NCBI GenBank assembly: GCA_016719535.1
Contig: JADJYX010000041.1
Location: 1 to 64,000, forward strand
Length of the DNA: 64,000 nucleotides
Source: Rubrivivax sp.
Lineage (GTDB): Bacteria > Pseudomonadota > Gammaproteobacteria > Burkholderiales > Burkholderiaceae_C
Reading direction: 5' to 3'
In this document: positions 48,360 through 57,093 of the stretch, one piece after another
How positions within the stretch are numbered: the stretch's first letter is position 1
Layout of the letters: each line of letters begins with the position of its first letter
The notes under the pieces: model-generated
Told to the model about the DNA's origin: nothing
Seen by the model: only the letters and a program-made list of their open reading frames with translations
Databases searched by the model: none
Translations under genes and position numbers: made by a program

Positions 48360-50362
48360 TCCCCGAACTCGGCCACTTCGCGCTCGTCGTCGCCCTCTTC
48401 ATCGGCATCGCGCTGGCCGTGCTGCCGATCGCCGGCGCGGCGCGCGGCGACGTCGTGTGGATGGCCTTCGCGCGGCCGGCGGCGCAGGCGCAGTTTGTCT
48501 TCGTCGCCATCGGCTTTGCCTGCCTGGTGATCTCGTTCGTCAACAACGACTTCTCGGTCGTCAACGTGGCGTCCAACTCCAACAGCGCGCTGCCGCTGCC
48601 CTACCGCATCGCCGCCAGCTGGGGCAGCCACGAGGGTTCGATGCTGCTGTGGGTCTTCATGCTCACCGGCTGGGCCGGCGCGGTAAGCCTGCTGAGCCGG
48701 CGGCTGCCGCTGGCGATGGTGGCGCGCGTGCTGGGTGTGCTGGGCTTCGTCGGCGTCGGCTTCCTGCTCTTCGTGCTGCTGACCTCCAACCCCTTCGAGC
48801 GGTTGCTGCCGCCGGCGCCGGACGGGCGCGACCTCAACCCGCTGCTGCAGGACCCGGGCATGGTCATCCACCCGCCGCTGCTGTATATGGGCTACGTGGG
48901 CTTCGCGGTGGCCTTCGCCTTTGCGGTGGCGGCGCTGCTGGCGGGGCGCTTCGACGCCGCCTGGGCGCGCTGGTCGCGGCCGTGGACGACCGCCGCCTGG
49001 GCCTTCCTGACGCTGGGCATCGCGCTCGGCAGCTGGTGGGCCTATTACGAGCTGGGCTGGGGCGGCTGGTGGTTCTGGGACCCGGTCGAAAACGCGTCCT
49101 TCATGCCCTGGCTGGCCGGCACGGCGCTGATCCATTCACTGGCGGTGGCCGAGAAGCGCGGCGCCTTCAAGGCCTGGACGGTGCTGCTGGCGATCAGCGC
49201 CTTCTCGCTGAGCCTGCTGGGCACCTTCCTCGTGCGCTCGGGCGTGCTGACCAGCGTGCATGCCTTCGCCACCGACCCCACGCGCGGCAGCTTCATCCTC
49301 ATCTTCCTGGCCATCGTCATCGGCGGCTCGCTGGCGCTGTTCGGCTGGCGCGCGTCGGCGGTGGGCTTTGCGGGGCGCTTCGACCGCGTCAGCCGCGAAT
49401 CGCTGCTGCTGGGCAACAACGTGCTGCTGGTGGCGGCCACCGGCGCGGTGATGCTGGGCACGCTGTATCCGCTGGCGCTGGACGCGCTGGGGCTGGGCAA
49501 GATCTCGGTCGGTGCGCCCTATTTCGAGGCCGTCTTCGTGCCGCTGATGGCGCCGGTGGTGCTGCTGATGGGCATCGGCCCGCTGGCGCGCTGGAAGCAG
49601 GCCCCGGTGGCCGAACTGGCGGCGCGGCTGAAGTGGCCGGCATTGGCCAGCGTGGTGGCGGCGGTCGGCCTGCCGTTGGCCGCCGGCCGCTTCAGCGCCG
49701 GGGTCGCCTTCGGCCTGCTGCTGGCGGCCTGGGTCTTCACCAGCACGCTGGTGCTGCTGCTGCAGCGCGCGCGCGGCGGCAGCGGCCAGTTGCTGCGCCA
49801 GTCGCGCAGCTTCTGGGGCATGGTGCTGGCGCACCTGGGCGTGGGCGTCTTCATCGTCGGCGTGACGATGGTGCGCGGCTACGAGAGCGAGCGCGACGTC
49901 AGGATGGCGGTGGGCGACCACGTGGTCGTCGGTGGCTACCGCTTCGGCTTCCAGGGCGTCGAGGAGGTGCAGGGCCCCAACTACGTGGCCGCGCGCGGCC
50001 GCTTCGAGGTGCAGGCGGTGGACGGCGGCGCACCGTTCACGATGCGCCCGGAAAAGCGCGTCTACAAGGTTCAGGGCATGCCGATGACCGAAGCCGCGAT
50101 CGACAGCGGCCTGACGCGTGACCTCTATGTGTCGCTGGGCGAGATGCTCGACGCCCGGACCTGGACCGTGCGCGTCTACCACAAGCCCTTCGTCGACTGG
50201 ATCTGGGGCGGCTGCGCGCTGATGGCGCTGGGCGGCTTCCTGGCCATGGCCGACCGCCGCTACCGCGTGAACGTGAAGGCGGCCGACCCGCTGCTGGATG
50301 CCGCATCGGCCAGTGCCGCTCCCGCCGGCACCGCGCCGGCGGCCAGGCCGGCCGCGACATGA
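48356..50362 (+). CDS. ccmF: Cytochrome c haem lyase CcmF
   Basis: CcmF attaches haem from CcmE to apocytochrome c together with CcmH and CcmI. The 668-residue protein has about 14-15 membrane segments, the WWD domain WGGWWFWDPVENASFMPWL, and conserved histidines in HPPLLYMGY and VRSGVLTSVHAFA. It starts at GTG, overlapping the ccmE stop. The last 25 residues are alanine/proline-rich. It overlaps ccmG by four bases. Confidence 0.95.
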   Translation: MIPELGHFALVVALFIGIALAVLPIAGAARGDVVWMAFARPAAQAQFVFVAIGFACLVISFVNNDFSVVNVASNSNSALPLPYRIAASWGSHEGSMLLWVFMLTGWAGAVSLLSRRLPLAMVARVLGVLGFVGVGFLLFVLLTSNPFERLLPPAPDGRDLNPLLQDPGMVIHPPLLYMGYVGFAVAFAFAVAALLAGRFDAAWARWSRPWTTAAWAFLTLGIALGSWWAYYELGWGGWWFWDPVENASFMPWLAGTALIHSLAVAEKRGAFKAWTVLLAISAFSLSLLGTFLVRSGVLTSVHAFATDPTRGSFILIFLAIVIGGSLALFGWRASAVGFAGRFDRVSRESLLLGNNVLLVAATGAVMLGTLYPLALDALGLGKISVGAPYFEAVFVPLMAPVVLLMGIGPLARWKQAPVAELAARLKWPALASVVAAVGLPLAAGRFSAGVAFGLLLAAWVFTSTLVLLLQRARGGSGQLLRQSRSFWGMVLAHLGVGVFIVGVTMVRGYESERDVRMAVGDHVVVGGYRFGFQGVEEVQGPNYVAARGRFEVQAVDGGAPFTMRPEKRVYKVQGMPMTEAAIDSGLTRDLYVSLGEMLDARTWTVRVYHKPFVDWIWGGCALMALGGFLAMADRRYRVNVKAADPLLDAASASAAPAGTAPAARPAAT

Positions 50363-50886
50363 AGGCCCGGCTCTTCATCCCGCTGGCGCTCTTCGTGGCG
50401 CTGGCGGTGCTGCTGGCCGCGGGCCTGACGCTCGAGCCGCGCGAAGTGCCCTCGCCCTTCATCGGCAAGCCGGCACCCGCCTTCAGCCTGGCGCAGCTCG
50501 AGCCCGGGCGGCCGGCCTTCGAGCCGGCGCAGATGAAGGGCCAGGTCTGGCTGCTCAACGTGTGGGCGAGCTGGTGCGCGCCCTGCCGCGAGGAGCACCC
50601 GCTGCTGGTGGCCGCCGCACGCCAGAACCTGGTGCCCATCGTCGGCCTCAACCACAAGGACGAAGCGGGCGCGGCCACCGCCTGGCTGCGCAGGCTGGGC
50701 AACCCCTACCAGGCGATCGCCGTCGACCGCGACGGCCGCGTGTCCATCGACTACGGCGTCTATGGCGTTCCCGAGACCTTCGTCATCGACCGCGACGGCG
50801 TCGTGCGCCTGAAGCACATCGGTCCGCTGACGCCCGAGGTCTGGCAGCGCGACGTGCTGCCGCTGCTGGCGCGGCTGAAGGGATGA
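50359..50886 (+). CDS. ccmG: Thioredoxin-like protein CcmG (DsbE)
   Basis: CcmG reduces the apocytochrome cysteines before haem attachment. The 175-residue protein has a membrane anchor and a thioredoxin fold with WCAPC (C73, C76). YGVYGVPETFVIDRDG is the cis-proline region and the IGPL tail is normal. The ATG overlaps ccmF; the end overlaps ccmH by four bases (ATGA). Confidence 0.95.
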   Translation: MKARLFIPLALFVALAVLLAAGLTLEPREVPSPFIGKPAPAFSLAQLEPGRPAFEPAQMKGQVWLLNVWASWCAPCREEHPLLVAAARQNLVPIVGLNHKDEAGAATAWLRRLGNPYQAIAVDRDGRVSIDYGVYGVPETFVIDRDGVVRLKHIGPLTPEVWQRDVLPLLARLKG

Positions 50887-51383
50887 GGGCGATGAAGCGC
50901 TGGATCTGGATCGGCTGCGCCTTGCTGCTGCTGGGCATCGGCCCGGGCATCCGCGCGCAGCAGGCCGTCGACGTGGCCGCCGACCCGGCGCTGGAGCGGC
51001 GCGTCAATGCACTGTCGGCGGAACTGCGCTGCCTGGTCTGCCAGAACCAGAGCCTGGCCGATTCGCATGCACCGCTGGCCATCGACCTGAAGAACCAGGT
51101 GCGCGAGCAGCTGCAGGCCGGCCGCAGCGAGCGCGAGGTGATCGACTACATGACCCAGCGCTACGGCGACTTCGTGCTCTACCGGCCGCCGTTCAAGGCC
51201 AGCACGCTGCTGCTGTGGGCCGGCCCGGCGCTGCTGCTGCTGATCGGCGGCGGCCTGTTCTGGCGCACGCTGCGCCTCGGCCAGGCGGCGCCGCCGGCAG
51301 CACCGATGAGCGCCGACGACGCGCACCGCGCCGACCAGCTGCTGGCCGCTCAGAGCACGACCGCCGAGACGAAGGCGAAATAG
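50883..51383 (+). CDS. ccmH: Cytochrome c maturation protein CcmH
   Basis: CcmH reduces or presents apocytochrome thiols. The 166-residue protein has a signal/anchor, the LRCLVCQNQ motif with C50 and C53, then SDMT-like DYMTQRYGDFVLYRPP and a second membrane segment near 120-140. It is the short form without a TPR domain; that part is supplied by the separate CcmI. A second ATG at 50892 is possible. Its end overlaps the 3' end of the mgtE-like gene by 34 bases on the other strand. Confidence 0.94.
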   Translation: MRAMKRWIWIGCALLLLGIGPGIRAQQAVDVAADPALERRVNALSAELRCLVCQNQSLADSHAPLAIDLKNQVREQLQAGRSEREVIDYMTQRYGDFVLYRPPFKASTLLLWAGPALLLLIGGGLFWRTLRLGQAAPPAAPMSADDAHRADQLLAAQSTTAETKAK

Positions 51384-52324
51384 ATCAGCAGGCTCAGCAC
51401 GTCCTGCACGATGGTGGCCAGCGGGCCGCTGCCGTAGGCGGGGTCGCTGCCCAGCCGCGCCAGTGCCCAGGGCAGCAGCAGGCCGAGCGTGGACGCCACC
51501 GCGCTGGCGCCGAACAGCGCCCCGGCCACGGCGGCGGCCAGCCGCCACTCGCCGAAGACCGCCCACACCATCGGCAGCGCCAGCAGCGCCAGCACCAGCC
51601 CGATCAGCGCGCCGGTGCGCAGCTCGGCACCCAGCAGCTGCGGCAGGCGGGCGTGGCTGAGCGAGAGGCCGCGCACGGCGATGGCCTCGCTCTGCGTGCC
51701 GATGGCGTCGGCCAGGTAGACCAGGCCGGGCACGAAGAAGGCCAGCGCCGGCTTGGCCGCCAGCGCCGATTCGAAGCGCGACATGACGAGCGTGGCCACC
51801 ATGCTGCCGGCCAGGCCCACCGCCAGCCAGGGCAGGCGGTGGCGAACGCGGCGCAGTGGTGGTGCTTCCAGCGCCTCGCGCGCCTGGTTCGACTCGCTCG
51901 CCACGCCGGCCAGGCGGTGCAGGTCCTCGACATGCTCGCGGCGCAGGATGGCCATCAGGGTGGCGGCGCCGACCACGCCGACCAGACGGCCGTCGTCGTC
52001 GACCACGGGCACCGCGCCCACGCCATGGTGCAGCGCGATCGAGGCCATCTTCTCCTGGTCGACACCGGGCGCCACCTGCGGGTGGTCGCGCCGCGCCACG
52101 CGGCGCAGCAGCGCCTCGTCGGGCAGCGCCAGCAGTTCCGGCGCCGCCAGCGTGCCGACCAGGCGCTGCTGCTCGTCGACCACGCACACCAGCTCCCAGC
52201 GCGTGAGGTGCCGCTCGCGCACACGCTGGCGCAGCGCGCCCACGGTCTCTTCGGGTGCGGCCAGCAGCGCGTGCGCGGCGTGGTGGCGCGAGGTCTCGTG
52301 CGGGCGGCGGCTGGCGTGCTTCAT
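51350..52324 (-). CDS. MgtE-like cation transporter with CBS pair, no N-domain
   Basis: The 324-residue protein has two CBS-type repeats (LTRWELVCVVDEQQRLVGTL; ALHHGVGAVPVVDDDGRLVGVV), then a membrane half with about five segments (LPWLAVGLAGSMVATLVM; VPGLVYLADAIGTQSEAIAVRGLSL, the MgtE pore region with the conserved acidic residue). Full MgtE is about 450 residues and has an N-terminal helical magnesium-sensing domain, which is absent here. It probably moves magnesium or another divalent ion. The ATG 52324 (MKHASRR) is chosen; an upstream start at 52342 is possible. Confidence 0.78.
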   Translation of the reverse strand: MKHASRRPHETSRHHAAHALLAAPEETVGALRQRVRERHLTRWELVCVVDEQQRLVGTLAAPELLALPDEALLRRVARRDHPQVAPGVDQEKMASIALHHGVGAVPVVDDDGRLVGVVGAATLMAILRREHVEDLHRLAGVASESNQAREALEAPPLRRVRHRLPWLAVGLAGSMVATLVMSRFESALAAKPALAFFVPGLVYLADAIGTQSEAIAVRGLSLSHARLPQLLGAELRTGALIGLVLALLALPMVWAVFGEWRLAAAVAGALFGASAVASTLGLLLPWALARLGSDPAYGSGPLATIVQDVLSLLIYFAFVSAVVL

Positions 52325-52344
52325 CGGTGCCTCGGCGCGCATCG

Positions 52345-52890
52345 TCAGCGCCAGAGGGCGCGCCAGCCCTCCCAGCCGAGGCGGCGCAGGGTGTCGATGT
52401 TGCGCTCGTAGATCTCGGCGGCATCGGGGGCGGCGGCCACCGCGCGCTCGATGCTGGCTTCGCGCAGCAGGTGCAGCGTCGGCCAGGGCGCGCGGTTGCT
52501 GCAGTTGCTCACGTCGTCGGCCTCGGCATCGGCGAAGCGGTAGTCGGGGTGGAAACTGGCGACCTGCAACTCACCCTCCAGCCCCAGCTCGTCCAGCAGC
52601 GCATCGGCAACGTCGAGGAAATCGTTGTAGGCCTCGAAGTCCTGCAGCACCTGCGGGTGGATCAGCAGCGTGGTGTCGAGCAGGTGCGGATCGGCAGCCG
52701 CCAGTTGCTGCAACTCGGTCGCCAGCTCGATCGCCAACGCCTCGGGCGTGGTCGCGCCGCTGACGACGAAGCGCACCTGGTCGCGCGCGAGCACGCTCTT
52801 GGCGAAGGGGCAGAGGTTGAGGCCGATCACCGCGCGCTCGAGCCAGCGGCGGGTATCGGCGATCACGGCATCGGCAGCGGGCGCATCCAT
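52345..52890 (-). CDS. DUF1415 family protein
   Basis: The 181-residue protein begins with TRRWLERAVIGLNLCPFAKSV and contains DTTLLIHPQVLQDFEAYNDFL, then HPDYRFADAEADDVSNCSNRAP and PTLHLLREASIERA, the DUF1415 signature words. The function is unknown; the conserved cysteine and the SNRAPWP motif suggest an enzyme. It lies between the mgtE-like gene (20 bases) and soxA (45 bases). An extended start at 52929 is possible but less likely. Confidence 0.85.
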   Translation of the reverse strand: MDAPAADAVIADTRRWLERAVIGLNLCPFAKSVLARDQVRFVVSGATTPEALAIELATELQQLAAADPHLLDTTLLIHPQVLQDFEAYNDFLDVADALLDELGLEGELQVASFHPDYRFADAEADDVSNCSNRAPWPTLHLLREASIERAVAAAPDAAEIYERNIDTLRRLGWEGWRALWR

Positions 52891-52935
52891 GCCCGCATTG
52901 TCCGCTCCGCTCCGCGCCCACCCGCTCACCCTTGC

Positions 52936-53694
52936 TCAGGGCCGCACGGCCGGCGTCTCCAGCGGCAGCCCGGCGGCGCGCTGCATCAGGTGCAGTTCCA
53001 GCGCCAGCAGGTCGGCATGCTCGAAGGGCGGCACCTCGGCGCGCACACCGGCGAAGCAGCCGCGCAGCCGCCGCTGCAGCGAGCCCAGGCCCTGCCATTC
53101 CAGGCGGTAGATCGGGTAGCCGGTGGGGTGGGCCTGCGGGATGGTGCTGCCGCCCAGGCGGCGGCCGGCCCCCACGTCGTGGCACTGCGCGCATGACAGG
53201 TCGAGCTGGCCGATGCGCTGCGTAAACAGGCGCTGCCCCTGTGCGCGCCAGGGCGCCAGGCGGGCATCGTCGGGCGGCGCGATCGGCAGCCCGCGCGAGG
53301 CCATGCCGACGAAGGCCGCCAGCGACAGCAGCGGCTCGCTCTCGGGCGGGTGCGGGCCGGCCCGCTGATGGCGCACGCGACAGGCATTGATGCGGCCGGC
53401 CAGCGTCAGCGGCTGGCTGCTGGCGGCGTCGAAGGCCGGGTAGCGCGCCGCCACGCCGCGCATCGAGCGTGCGGCATCGCCGTGGCAGTCGGCGCAGGCC
53501 TTGTCGGCACGGCCGGCCTTCTCGCTCCAGGCGATCTCGCCGCCGCGCACCCACAGCATCGCCGGATTGAGGCCGTCGTCGCGCTGCAGCGCCTGCGTCT
53601 CGCGCGTCATGAAGTCGAAGCCCGAGCGGCGGTCGTCGGCCGCCGCGGTGACAGCCGCCAGCGCCAGCACGAGCGCCCCGCACCGGCGCCTCAT
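52936..53694 (-). CDS. soxA: Sulfur oxidation dihaem cytochrome SoxA
   Basis: SoxA with SoxX joins thiosulfate to the SoxYZ carrier in the periplasm. The 252-residue protein has a signal peptide, two CxxCH haem sites (C67/C70/H71 and C168/C171/H172), and the active-site cysteine C213 in RGCFAGVRAE. The LETPAVRP end is typical. Its start overlaps soxZ by four bases. It is the last gene of the sox series here; soxB and soxCD are not in the window. Confidence 0.92.
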   Translation of the reverse strand: MRRRCGALVLALAAVTAAADDRRSGFDFMTRETQALQRDDGLNPAMLWVRGGEIAWSEKAGRADKACADCHGDAARSMRGVAARYPAFDAASSQPLTLAGRINACRVRHQRAGPHPPESEPLLSLAAFVGMASRGLPIAPPDDARLAPWRAQGQRLFTQRIGQLDLSCAQCHDVGAGRRLGGSTIPQAHPTGYPIYRLEWQGLGSLQRRLRGCFAGVRAEVPPFEHADLLALELHLMQRAAGLPLETPAVRP

Positions 53695-54014
53695 GTGACG
53701 ACGAGCGTGACCGTCTCGGTGTGCACGAAGCCGTTGTCGCCCACCCAGCGGATCTCCAGCGGCCCGCCGGCGTTCGCCACCAGCGTGAAGGCGAAGAAGG
53801 GGTTGGCGGCGATGGCCGGGTGCAGGTCGGCCGCGAAGACACGCTCGCCGGCGAGCCGCACCTCCAGCGTGCGCACGATGTCGCGCGGCAGCATGCGGCC
53901 CCCGCTGTCGCGGCGGTAGCCGGTCTCCATCGGGTGCGCGAGCGTGGTGCGGACCTCGAAGACCTCGCCGCGGCGGACCGCCTTCGGCACCTGGACGAGT
54001 GCGCGAACGGCCAT
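53691..54014 (-). CDS. soxZ: Sulfur carrier subunit SoxZ
   Basis: The 107-residue protein has an immunoglobulin-like beta fold: ALVQVPKAVRRGEVFEVRTT, AHPMETGYRR, NPFFAFTLVANAGGPLEI, and WVGDNGFVHTETVTL. SoxZ pairs with SoxY, whose C-terminal cysteine carries the sulfur. Length and motifs are normal. It lies four bases after soxY and overlaps soxA. Confidence 0.93.
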   Translation of the reverse strand: MAVRALVQVPKAVRRGEVFEVRTTLAHPMETGYRRDSGGRMLPRDIVRTLEVRLAGERVFAADLHPAIAANPFFAFTLVANAGGPLEIRWVGDNGFVHTETVTLVVT

Positions 54015-54018
54015 GCGC

Positions 54019-54462
54019 TCAGCTTTCCACGCAGGCGGCCAGCGTGACGATGACGTCGACCTGGCGCCGCCAGACGCTGCCGTCGTTCATGCGCGCCAGC
54101 GCGACCACACGCTGCGAGGTGGCCAGCCGCATGCGCGTGGCCACCTGGGCCCGGCCCGCCGCCGGCGAGAGGTGGAAGACCGCGACCTCGGGCTGCGGGT
54201 TGCGTTCGGTGAAGAGCGCCAGGCGCTGCACGTGGTCGGTGGCGGTCATCGGGCTGTCGACCCTCAGCGCCACCGGCACCGTATTGCCGTTTTCCACCAG
54301 CTCGGCAACCTCGATCGTGATGCGCCCGTCGCGCACCGGCGCGCCACCGCTGAAGGCCTGCATCGCCGCGGCCATGGCTTCGGGCGTGGCGCGTGCCGGT
54401 GCCGCCGGCAGCAGCGGCAGCACGGTGACGGCCAGCACGGCCTGGCGGCGGTCCATGGTCAT
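54019..54462 (-). CDS. soxY: Sulfur carrier protein SoxY, unusual C-terminus
   Basis: The 147-residue protein has a leader (MDRRQAVLAVTVLPLLPA), then ITIEVAELVENGNTVPVALRVDSPM and RLALFTERNPQPEVAVFHLSPA, SoxY family words. The carrier cysteine should be in a final GGCGG arm; here the end reads TLAACVES, so the cysteine is kept but the glycines are not. The arm may be less flexible, or this may be a variant carrier. The start MTMDRRQ at 54462 was preferred over an upstream start at 54522, which would overlap soxX. Confidence 0.85.
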   Translation of the reverse strand: MTMDRRQAVLAVTVLPLLPAAPARATPEAMAAAMQAFSGGAPVRDGRITIEVAELVENGNTVPVALRVDSPMTATDHVQRLALFTERNPQPEVAVFHLSPAAGRAQVATRMRLATSQRVVALARMNDGSVWRRQVDVIVTLAACVES

Positions 54463-54469
54463 GCCGCGT

Positions 54470-54901
54470 TCAATCGCGCAGCGTGACCAGGAAGGCGACC
54501 ACGTCCTCGACCTGCTGCGCATCGAGGATCGGCTGGCCGCGCCAGGCCGGGCCCACGCGCTGCAGGCCCTCGGTGCGGTGGAAGGACGGCATCGGGCCGT
54601 CGGGCTGAAGGCGCCGGCTGTCGACGATGCGCAGCCGCAGCTGGCCGGCCGACCAGCGGCTGCCGGCGCCGGCCAGGCTGGTGGCCAGGTTGCCCTGGAA
54701 GCGTTCTTCCGGAAAGGGCCCGCTGTGGCACAGCAGGCACAGCCCGGTCTGCCGACTGGCGACGATGGCCCGGCCGCGCGCCGGGTCGCCCGGCGTGGCG
54801 GTCAGCGGCGCGGGAATGGCATCGCCCACCACCTCCTGCGCCGTCAGCGGCGGCGCTGCCAGCACCAGCGCCGCCAGCAGACCGAGACCGCGCCACGCCA
54901 T
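54470..54901 (-). CDS. soxX: Sulfur oxidation cytochrome SoxX
   Basis: The 143-residue protein has a signal peptide (LLAALVLAAPPLTAQ), one haem motif CLLCH (C55, C58, H59) and a distal methionine M104 in GPMPSFHR. RGRAIVASRQTGLCLLCHSG and PAWRGQPILDAQQVEDVVAFLV, in separate parts, are SoxX words. It starts eight bases after iorB and seven bases before soxY, so it is in the same transcript as the molybdenum hydroxylase genes. Confidence 0.88.
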   Translation of the reverse strand: MAWRGLGLLAALVLAAPPLTAQEVVGDAIPAPLTATPGDPARGRAIVASRQTGLCLLCHSGPFPEERFQGNLATSLAGAGSRWSAGQLRLRIVDSRRLQPDGPMPSFHRTEGLQRVGPAWRGQPILDAQQVEDVVAFLVTLRD

Positions 54902-54909
54902 GCACCGCG

Positions 54910-57093
54910 TCAGGCGCTCGCCAGCTGGTTCTTCAGCGGCAGCTCGCGGATGCGCTTGCCGGTGGCGGCGAAGATGGCATTCAGCACCGCCGGCGCGGCC
55001 ACCGCGATGGTGGGCTCGCCGACGCCGCCCCAGAAGCCGCCCGAGGGCATCACGATGCTCTCGACCTTGGGCATGCGGTCCATCTTCAGCATCGGGTAGG
55101 TGTCGAAATTCTTCTGCTCGATGGCGCCGTCCTTCACCGTGCATTCGCCGTACAGCGCCGCCGACAGGCCATAGACGAAGCTGCCCTCGATCTGCGCCTC
55201 GATCTGCTGCGGGTTGACGGCATGGCCGCAGTCGGTGGCGGCGACGATGCGGTGCACCGTCAATTCGCCCTTGGCCGACACCGACACCTCGGCGCAGGCG
55301 GCGACATAACTGCCGAAGCCATGCGTCTGCGCCAGGCCGCGGAAGACCTTCTGGCCGTTGACGTCAGGCGCCGGCTTGCCCCAGCCGGCGCGCTCGGCCA
55401 CCGCATTCAGCACCGCCAGGTGCTTGGGGTGCTGCGCCATCAGCTGGCGGCGCAAGGCCAGCGGATCCTGCTGCGTGGCGTGCGCGATCTCGTCGAGGAA
55501 GCACTCGAGGTAGATCGTATTCTGGTTCAGGTTGACGCCGCGCCAGAAGCCCGGCGGCACATGCGGGTTGCGCATCGCGTGGTCGACCAGCAGGTGCGGG
55601 AAGCTGTAGCCGATCATGGCCTCGCCGCCGCCATTGTTCAGGCCCTGGAACATCACCGGGTCGCGGCCGTCGCGGATATTCTGCGGAAAGATGCCGGCCA
55701 GGATCGACTGCCCCGAGATGCGCATGTGCAGGGCCTGCACGTTGCCCTGCGCGTCGAGCCCGGCCGTCAGCTTGGCGCGCGTCACCGGGTGGTAGTTGCC
55801 CTGCACCATGTCCTCTTCGCGCGACCACAGCAGCTTGACCGGCGTGCCCGGCAGTTCCCTGGCGATCAGCACCGCCTGGCGCACCCAGTCGTGCACCGCG
55901 CCGCGGCGGCCGAAACCGCCGCCGAGGTGGATCTTGTAGACCTCGCACTTGGCCGGCGGCAGGCCGGCGGCGGCGGCGGTGGCGGCCAGCGCGGCCTCGC
56001 CGTTCTGCGTCGGCGTCCACACCTCGCAGCGATCGGCGGTCCACTTCGCCGTCGCATTCATCGGCTCCATCGTGGCGTGGTTCTGGTGCGGGTAGGCGTA
56101 GACGGCGCTGATCGTGCGCGCGGCGCCGGCCAGCGCGGCCTTGACGTCGCCGCTGCGGTTGCCGACCACCGCGTCGGACGCGTCGAGACCGGCCTTCAGC
56201 ACGGCGTCGAAGGCTGCCGACGAGGCCTTGGCATGCTCGCCCAGGTCCCAGTCGATCGGCAGCGCGTCGAGCGCGCGCCTGGCGCGCCACCAGGTGTCGG
56301 CCACCACGGCCACCGACTTGCCGTCGATGGTGATCACCTTCTTCACGCCGGGCATGGCCAGCACCTTGGCCGCGTCGTAGCCCTTGACCTTGCCGCCGAA
56401 GACCGGGCACGCCTTGATGGCGGCATTGAGCATGCCGGGCAGCTTGAGGTCGGCGCCGTAGACCTGGGCGCCGTTGGTCTTCTCGACCGTGTCCAGCCGC
56501 GCCAGCCGCTGGCCGACCAGCGTCCAGTCCTTCGGGTCCTTCAGCGGCACCTCGGTCGGCGGCGTCAGCCTGGCGGCTGCTGCGGCCACCTTGCCGTAGC
56601 TGGTGCTGCGGCCACTGCCGGGGTGGCTGATCACGCCCTTGGCGACGCGGCACTCGGCAGCCGGCACGCCCCATCCGGTGGCGGCGGCCTGCACCAGCAT
56701 CAGCCGCGCCGCGGCGCCGCCCTTGCGGACATAGTCCTGCGACTCGCGGATGCCGCGGCTGCCGCCGGTGGAGAAATTGCCCCAGACGCGGTTGCGCGCC
56801 AGGTTCTGGCCCGGTGTCGGGTATTCGGTGGTGACGCGCGCCCAGTCGCATTCCAGCTCTTCGGCCACCAGCTGCGCCAGGCCGGTCAGCGTGCCCTGGC
56901 CCATCTCGGAGCGGGCGATGCGGATGATCACGCGCTCGTCGGGCTGCACCACCACCCAGGCGGTGACCTCGGGTGCGGCGCCCTGCGCGGCGGCGGTGGT
57001 GGGGAAGCCGAAGACCAGCGAGCCGGCCACCGCCGCGGTGCCGCCAGCCACGCCCAGAAACTCGCGACGGGAGACTTGCACGGTGCCGTTCAT
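54910..57093 (-). CDS. iorB: Molybdenum hydroxylase large subunit (isoquinoline 1-oxidoreductase beta type)
   Basis: The 727-residue periplasmic molybdopterin enzyme has a twin-arginine leader (SRREFLGVAGGTAAVAG) and the xanthine dehydrogenase-like domains typical of IorB: SEMGQGTLTGLAQLVAEEL, VWGNFSTGGSRGIRESQDYV, HATMEPMNATAKW, IHLGGGFGRRG, PPGFWRGVNLNQN, and the GGFWGGVGEPTIAVAAPAVLNA end with a GVGEP active-site glutamate. Such enzymes hydroxylate aldehydes or N-heterocycles and pass electrons through IorA to a cytochrome c. It overlaps iorA by four bases (ATGA). Confidence 0.9.
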   Translation of the reverse strand: MNGTVQVSRREFLGVAGGTAAVAGSLVFGFPTTAAAQGAAPEVTAWVVVQPDERVIIRIARSEMGQGTLTGLAQLVAEELECDWARVTTEYPTPGQNLARNRVWGNFSTGGSRGIRESQDYVRKGGAAARLMLVQAAATGWGVPAAECRVAKGVISHPGSGRSTSYGKVAAAAARLTPPTEVPLKDPKDWTLVGQRLARLDTVEKTNGAQVYGADLKLPGMLNAAIKACPVFGGKVKGYDAAKVLAMPGVKKVITIDGKSVAVVADTWWRARRALDALPIDWDLGEHAKASSAAFDAVLKAGLDASDAVVGNRSGDVKAALAGAARTISAVYAYPHQNHATMEPMNATAKWTADRCEVWTPTQNGEAALAATAAAAGLPPAKCEVYKIHLGGGFGRRGAVHDWVRQAVLIARELPGTPVKLLWSREEDMVQGNYHPVTRAKLTAGLDAQGNVQALHMRISGQSILAGIFPQNIRDGRDPVMFQGLNNGGGEAMIGYSFPHLLVDHAMRNPHVPPGFWRGVNLNQNTIYLECFLDEIAHATQQDPLALRRQLMAQHPKHLAVLNAVAERAGWGKPAPDVNGQKVFRGLAQTHGFGSYVAACAEVSVSAKGELTVHRIVAATDCGHAVNPQQIEAQIEGSFVYGLSAALYGECTVKDGAIEQKNFDTYPMLKMDRMPKVESIVMPSGGFWGGVGEPTIAVAAPAVLNAIFAATGKRIRELPLKNQLASA

